Of a DNA stretch of 10,019 nucleotides, positions 6,172 through 10,019 are shown piece by piece. Position 1 is the stretch's first letter. Every line of letters starts with the position of its first letter. A model generated the notes under the pieces. The model made no database searches and was not told where the DNA came from. It saw nothing but the letters and a program-made list of their open reading frames with translations. The DNA is from JAZFYD01 sp036443405 (lineage in GTDB: Bacteria > Planctomycetota > PLA2), in the NCBI GenBank assembly GCA_036443405.1, contig JAZFYD010000206.1, forward strand, positions 1 through 10,019. The letters are read 5' to 3'. The position numbers were made by a program, and so were the translations under genes.

Positions 6172-7275
6172 GTGTTACTGTACCGCCTGTTCAGGCCGAA
6201 CCCCACATCCAGAGAGCTCGAACAGGCCTACGAAAAGGCGGCGGCGGGCGAGCGCTTGAGCCTCGCGGACGGTATCCGTCTCATCGAAGACGGCGACCTG
6301 CACGTGCTTGGCGCGCTTGCGCACAAACGCCGCATGGCCTTGCACCCCGAGCCGCGCGTGACATATATCGTCGAGCGCAACATCAACTACACAAACGTCT
6401 GCATCACGTACTGCCGGTTCTGCGCGTTCTACCGGCGTCCGGGCCACCCCGAGAGCTACGTTCTCTCGACCGCCGAGATCGGCCGCAAGATCGAGGAGAT
6501 GCAAGCCCGCGGCGGCATCCAGATCCTCCTCCAGGGTGGCCACCACCCCGATCTGCCGCTCTCCTGGTACGAGAAGCTGCTCCGCCACATCAAGGAGCAC
6601 TACGGCGTTCACGTGCACGGGTTCTCCGCGCCGGAGATCGAACACATCGCGAACGTCGAGCACATCCCGGTCAAGGAGACGCTCGAGCGCCTTCGCGACG
6701 CGGGCCTCGGAACGCTGCCCGGCGCCGGCGGCGAGATGCTCGTGCAACCGGTGCGAGACAGGATCGCCAAGCTGAAAACCACCGTCGACGATTGGATCGA
6801 CGTGCATCGCATCGCGCACAACATCGGCATGCGCTCCACCGCCACGATGATGTTCGGGCACTACGAGACGCGCGCCGACCGCATCGAACACCTCGAACGA
6901 GTGCGCGAGCTGCAGGACGAGACGGGCGGATTCACCGCATTCATCCTCTGGACGTTCCAGCCTGAGAACACGGCGATGAGCGACGTGACCAAACTCGAGT
7001 CGCACGAGTACCTGCGCACGGTGGCCGTATCGCGCCTCTATCTCGACAACGTCGACAACCTGCAGGCCTCCTGGGTCACGCAGGGTCCACGCGTTGCCGA
7101 GATCAGCCTGCGCTTCGGCGTCAACGACATGGGCTCGACGATGTTCGAGGAAAACGTCGTCAGCGCCGCGGGCACCACGTTCGCCATGGACTCCGAGTCG
7201 ATCGAGAGGTCGATCCTGGATGTCGGTTTCGAACCCCGGCGCCGCAACGTCTACTACGAAGAGGTGGCGGTGTGA
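6172..7275 (+). CDS. mqnC: Dehypoxanthine futalosine cyclase (radical SAM), menaquinone synthesis
   Basis: MqnC closes dehypoxanthine futalosine into cyclic dehypoxanthine futalosine, a late step of the futalosine route to menaquinone. The radical SAM cluster motif C-x3-C-x2-C is C77, C81 and C84, inside NINYTNVCITYCRFCAFY. The family markers QGGHHPDL (121-128) and GAGGEML (184-190) distinguish MqnC from its relative MqnE. From this start the protein has 367 residues, normal for the family. The start is uncertain. An ATG at 6073 in the same frame would add 33 residues, but those codons fall in the repeat cluster, have only about half G/C at third positions (17 of 33, against 26 of 31 in the codons from GTG 6172 onward), and do not resemble the family N-terminus. 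Starting at 6172 also leaves 145 bp for divergent promoters. Neither start has a clear ribosome site. The last four bases overlap mqnE. Confidence 0.93.
   Translation: MLLYRLFRPNPTSRELEQAYEKAAAGERLSLADGIRLIEDGDLHVLGALAHKRRMALHPEPRVTYIVERNINYTNVCITYCRFCAFYRRPGHPESYVLSTAEIGRKIEEMQARGGIQILLQGGHHPDLPLSWYEKLLRHIKEHYGVHVHGFSAPEIEHIANVEHIPVKETLERLRDAGLGTLPGAGGEMLVQPVRDRIAKLKTTVDDWIDVHRIAHNIGMRSTATMMFGHYETRADRIEHLERVRELQDETGGFTAFILWTFQPENTAMSDVTKLESHEYLRTVAVSRLYLDNVDNLQASWVTQGPRVAEISLRFGVNDMGSTMFEENVVSAAGTTFAMDSESIERSILDVGFEPRRRNVYYEEVAV
7261..7267 (+). promoter_or_regulatory. Ribosome binding site of mqnE
   Basis: GAGGTGG inside the end of mqnC lies four bases before the GTG start of mqnE. It supports that non-ATG start and translational coupling. 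Confidence 0.6.
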
Positions 7276-8411
7276 CCTCCACGACGATCCCCTCGGTGTT
7301 CGCCGACTCCCCCATCATCGATCTACTCGAGAAAGCGGTGGCGGACGACCGCTTCTCGTTGAAGGACGGCGTGCGTCTGTTCGACACGGACGACCTGCCG
7401 GCCCTCGGTTGGGCCGCCAACCACGTGCGCGAAAAACGGCACGGCGATGTCGCGTACTACCTGAAGAACCGCCACATCAACTACTCCAACGTCTGCAAGT
7501 ACGACTGCATGTTCTGCTCGTTCTATCGCAGCAGCATCGACGAGGACGGCGCGTGGGAGTGGTCGGTGGACGATGTGCTCAAGCACGTCGCGGACTACAA
7601 GGACAGCGGCCTCAAGGAGTTCCACATCGTCGGCGGTGTGCACCCGGACCTGCCGTTTTCGTACTACACGGACATGTTGCGCGCGCTCAAGCGCGAGCAC
7701 CCCGACGTCGCACTCAAGGCTTTTACCGCCATTGAGATCGCGTACTTCGCGGAACTGACCGGCAAGCCGCTGCACGACGTGTTGTCCGAGTTGAAGGACG
7801 CGGGCCTCGCGATGATCCCCGGCGGCGGCGCCGAGGTCTTCGCCGACCGGGTTCGTTACAAGGTCTGCCGCGAAAAAGCCGACGCCGACCGCTGGTTCGA
7901 GGTGCACGAAGCGGCGCACGCCCTCGGCATCCCGTCCAACGCGACGCTGCTTTACGGCCACATCGAAACGTCCGAGGAGCGGGTCGATCACATCCTCCGC
8001 CTTCGCGATCTGCAGGACCGGACCAATGGGCTGTTGAGCTACATCCCGCTCGCGTACCACCCCTCCAACAACCGCCTCGAGAAACTCGGCGCGCCCGACG
8101 GCGTCGACGCGATGAAGAACGTCGCGGTCGGCCGGCTGCTGCTCGACAACGTCCCGCACATCAAGGCGTACTGGATCACGCTCGGCATCAAACCCGCGCA
8201 GCTTGCGCTGAGTTTCGGCGCCAACGACATCGACGGCACGGTCACGTGGGAGCGCATCTACCACATGGCGGGCGCAGACACGCCGGAGAACATGACCGAG
8301 GAGCGCCTGCGCCAGGTGATCGAGGAAGCCGGCCGCACGCCGGTCGAGCGCGACGCGTTCTACAACGTCGTGACGCCGGCTGCAGGTGCGGTCGAGGAAG
8401 CGCTGGCATGA
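7272..8411 (+). CDS. mqnE: Aminodeoxyfutalosine synthase (radical SAM), menaquinone synthesis
   Basis: MqnE joins the S-adenosylmethionine-derived adenosyl radical to 3-[(1-carboxyvinyl)oxy]benzoate, giving aminodeoxyfutalosine, the entry step of the futalosine menaquinone route. The 379 residues fit the family. The Fe-S ligands are C75, C79 and C82 in NVCKYDCMFCSFY. VGGVHPDLP (120-128) and PGGGAEVF (183-190) are MqnE signatures. The start is GTG at 7272, overlapping the mqnC stop by four bases (GTGA), with a GAGGTGG ribosome site at 7261-7267; translation is probably coupled. Its stop in turn overlaps the start of the sulfur-carrier gene by four bases. Having mqnE and mqnC side by side is common in futalosine organisms. 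The other steps (mqnA, mqnB, mqnD and a deaminase) are not in this window. Confidence 0.95.
   Translation: MTSTTIPSVFADSPIIDLLEKAVADDRFSLKDGVRLFDTDDLPALGWAANHVREKRHGDVAYYLKNRHINYSNVCKYDCMFCSFYRSSIDEDGAWEWSVDDVLKHVADYKDSGLKEFHIVGGVHPDLPFSYYTDMLRALKREHPDVALKAFTAIEIAYFAELTGKPLHDVLSELKDAGLAMIPGGGAEVFADRVRYKVCREKADADRWFEVHEAAHALGIPSNATLLYGHIETSEERVDHILRLRDLQDRTNGLLSYIPLAYHPSNNRLEKLGAPDGVDAMKNVAVGRLLLDNVPHIKAYWITLGIKPAQLALSFGANDIDGTVTWERIYHMAGADTPENMTEERLRQVIEEAGRTPVERDAFYNVVTPAAGAVEEALA
8394..8400 (+). promoter_or_regulatory. Ribosome binding site of the sulfur-carrier gene
   Basis: GAGGAAG lies seven bases before the ATG at 8408, within the mqnE coding end. It fixes the start of this small gene. 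Confidence 0.65.
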
Positions 8412-8644
8412 GTGTCACGGTCCGGCTCTACGCCGGAGTGAAAGAGCGCGCGGGGCGATGTGAGCTGACGGTCGAAGCCGATTCGATCGAGTCGCTGAAA
8501 GCCGCCGTCGCCGCCGCTTGCCCGCCCATTGCGGATCATCTCGCGTTTTGCCGGTTCGCGACCAATGACGAGTTCGTCGGCGAGGACACGCTCCTCGCGC
8601 CGGGCGCCACGGTGGATCTCATTCCGCCCGTGTCGGGCGGCTAG
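8408..8644 (+). CDS. MoaD/ThiS-family sulfur carrier protein
   Basis: This 78-residue ubiquitin-like protein ends in PPVSGG. The terminal Gly-Gly is the tail that is adenylated and thiocarboxylated in sulfur carriers. The start MSVTVRLYAGVKERAG and the ending VDLIPPVSGG resemble MoaD, the small subunit of molybdopterin synthase, more than ThiS. The ATG at 8408 overlaps the mqnE stop (ATGA) and follows a GAGGAAG ribosome site at 8394-8400, so the start is firm. No moaE, moeB, moaA or thiamine genes lie nearby. It could serve molybdenum cofactor synthesis from this locus, or supply sulfur elsewhere; the sequence does not choose. A separating gap of 26 bases leads to ispG. I leave the symbol blank because the partner enzyme is unknown. 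Confidence 0.85.
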   Translation: MSVTVRLYAGVKERAGRCELTVEADSIESLKAAVAAACPPIADHLAFCRFATNDEFVGEDTLLAPGATVDLIPPVSGG

Positions 8645-8670
8645 CCGTCGCGCCGGATAGACTGACGCCG

Positions 8671-9882
8671 ATGCACCGGAGTACGACACACGTCGTTCCG
8701 ATCGGTTCCGTCCACATGGGCGGCGGCCGGCAGATCGTCGTGCAGTCGATGACCGACACCGATACGGCGGACATCGAGAAGACGGTCGCGCAGGTGAAAC
8801 TGCTCGCCGACGCCGGGAGCGAGATCGTCCGCATCACCGTCAACAACGACGAAGCGGCGGCCGCGGTTCCCGAAATCGCAGCGCGACTCAAAGGCGTCGG
8901 CTGCGAGGTTCCGCTGGTCGGAGACTTCCACTTCATAGGCCACCGTTTGTTGCGCGCGCATCCGCGCTGCGCCGACACGCTCGCGAAGTTCCGCATCAAT
9001 CCGGGCAATGTCGGCCGCGGCGGCCGGCGCGACGAGAACTTCGAGACGTTCATCCAGATCGCGCGCGATCTCGACAAACCCGTGCGCATCGGCGTCAACG
9101 CCGGCAGCCTCGACCCGGAGTTGCTGGGCAAGCTGATGGACGACAACGCGGCGCGCGAAAAACCGCGAAGCGCCGAGGACGTCGAGTCGGACGCGCTGGT
9201 TCAGAGCGCGCTGTCCAGCGCCGACGCCGCGCTCGACCTCGGGCTCCCCGAAAACCGCATCGTGATTTCCTGCAAGGTGTCGCGCCTGCCGCAGATGGTT
9301 CAGTGTTATCGCGCCCTCGCGAACCAGGTCCGGTTCCCGCTGCACCTCGGCCTGACCGAAGCCGGGATGGGCGGCAAGGGCCTCGCCGCGACGACCGCGG
9401 CGCTGTCGATCCTGCTGCACGAGGGCATCGGCGACACGATCCGTGCGAGCCTGACCCCGGAGGTCGGTGGCGACCGGGCGCGCGAAGTGCGCCTCTGCCA
9501 GGAGATCCTCCAGGCGGTGTGCCTGCGGTCGTTTCGCCCGGAGGTGACGTCGTGCCCCGGCTGCGGCCGCACGACATCAACGCTGTTTCGCGAGCTTGCG
9601 CAGGACATCTCCGAGCACCTCGAACAAAAACGCTCCGAGTGGCGCCGCACGCACCCCGGCTCCGAAACGCTGAAGGTCGCCGTGATGGGCTGCGTCGTCA
9701 ACGGCCCCGGCGAATCCCGCGCCGCGCACATCGGCATCTCGCTACCCGGCAGCGGCGAGGAACCGCGCGCCCCGGTCTTCATCGACGGCGAACGCGCGAC
9801 GTTCCTTCAAGGCGACAAGATCGCCGAAGAGTTCGTGGCGATGGTCGAGGACTACGTGCAACGCACGTGGCCGGGCGGCTAA
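8671..9882 (+). CDS. ispG: 4-hydroxy-3-methylbut-2-enyl diphosphate synthase (MEP pathway)
   Basis: IspG (GcpE) reduces methylerythritol cyclodiphosphate to hydroxymethylbutenyl diphosphate, the penultimate step of the MEP isoprenoid pathway, using a [4Fe-4S] cluster and electrons from ferredoxin or flavodoxin. The 403 residues begin with a TIM-barrel half containing VVQSMTDTDTADIEKT (23-38), VGDFHF (83-88) and FRINPGN (107-113). LGLTEAG lies at 226-232. The cluster ligands are C295 and C298 in SCPGCGRTTST, C341 in GCVVNGPGES, and E348. C298 and C341 are separated by 42 residues, more than the 31 in E. coli IspG; the WRRTHPG segment between them recalls the version found in many beta- and gammaproteobacteria. 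No ribosome site is evident before the ATG, but the N-terminus fits the family. It is the last gene of the mqn group and would feed the polyprenyl tail of menaquinone. Confidence 0.97.
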   Translation: MHRSTTHVVPIGSVHMGGGRQIVVQSMTDTDTADIEKTVAQVKLLADAGSEIVRITVNNDEAAAAVPEIAARLKGVGCEVPLVGDFHFIGHRLLRAHPRCADTLAKFRINPGNVGRGGRRDENFETFIQIARDLDKPVRIGVNAGSLDPELLGKLMDDNAAREKPRSAEDVESDALVQSALSSADAALDLGLPENRIVISCKVSRLPQMVQCYRALANQVRFPLHLGLTEAGMGGKGLAATTAALSILLHEGIGDTIRASLTPEVGGDRAREVRLCQEILQAVCLRSFRPEVTSCPGCGRTTSTLFRELAQDISEHLEQKRSEWRRTHPGSETLKVAVMGCVVNGPGESRAAHIGISLPGSGEEPRAPVFIDGERATFLQGDKIAEEFVAMVEDYVQRTWPGG

Positions 9883-9955
9883 CGAGAACGAACACCCGCG
9901 ATCGGTGCCTGGTAAGCGGAAGGGACCGAGGCAAGTGAGCCCGAACGCGCGATAG

Positions 9956-9986
9956 CCGGAAAACGATCCAGCGAATCGTTTTCCGG
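9956..9986. terminator. Perfect 12-bp stem-loop downstream of ispG, possible terminator
   Basis: CCGGAAAACGAT (9956-9967) and ATCGTTTTCCGG (9975-9986) are perfect reverse complements around a seven-base loop (9968-9974). It lies 73 bases after the ispG stop, where an operon end would be expected. There is no T-run after the stem on either strand, so it is at best an atypical terminator or an mRNA 3'-end stabiliser. The rest of 9883-10019 shows no gene or other recognisable signal. Confidence 0.4.
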
Positions 9987-10019
9987 TGTGACCGAGTTCC
10001 CAACATCGCGTAGCACGCA

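Noticed and set aside
6175..7005. Minus-strand open frame of 276 codons opposite mqnC, with similar ones opposite mqnE (7323-8264) and ispG (8641-9420)
   Set aside because: They are shadows of the well-identified plus-strand enzymes, with no motif and no ribosome site.
9920..9930. AAGGGACCGAG after ispG, also present as its reverse complement in the palindrome at 4929-4939
   Set aside because: An 11-base match is expected by chance several times in a 10-kb window; the flanks do not match further.

Overview
The window is GC-rich bacterial chromosome, by eye roughly two-thirds G+C with coding third positions dominated by G/C; I did not compute the value. It is densely coded and carries no sign of phage, plasmid, transposase, CRISPR, tRNA or rRNA. 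Two radical SAM enzymes of the futalosine route to menaquinone and an MEP-pathway IspG point to a bacterium that respires with menaquinone and makes isoprenoids by the MEP route. The large exported HEAT-repeat protein, with its G-Q...W-x2-W-W signature, recalls Planctomycetota and related GC-rich phyla, but the phylum cannot be settled from this window.

Layout. (1) Positions 1-2238, minus strand: a secreted HEAT-repeat protein whose 3' end lies outside the window. (2) Positions 2323-2838, plus strand: a small protein of unknown family, divergent from the HEAT gene and overlapping recG tail-to-tail by 16 bp. (3) Positions 6026 down to 2823, minus strand: a metallo-beta-lactamase-fold hydrolase, a stand-alone response-regulator receiver and the helicase recG. 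A 140-nt imperfect palindrome sits between the receiver and recG. (4) Positions 6027-6171: a short divergent control region packed with direct and inverted repeats. (5) Positions 6172-9882, plus strand: mqnC, mqnE, a MoaD/ThiS-type sulfur carrier and ispG, with two 4-bp start/stop overlaps, so almost certainly one operon. (6) Positions 9883-10019: non-coding, with a perfect 12-bp stem-loop after ispG.

How the genes may work together. MqnE and MqnC build the menaquinone ring precursor, while IspG supplies isoprenoid units for the polyprenyl tail, so the plus-strand operon couples both halves of quinone synthesis. All three are Fe-S enzymes. The small sulfur carrier between them has no other molybdopterin or thiamine gene beside it, and its role here is open. 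The minus-strand group (hydrolase, receiver, recG) has no obvious shared pathway. Most of the window is housekeeping. The non-routine parts are the 140-nt palindrome upstream of recG, the repeat-rich hydrolase/mqnC divergent region, the orphan sulfur carrier in a quinone operon, the orphan receiver, and two proteins of unknown function. I see no clear evidence of a new defence or mobile system.
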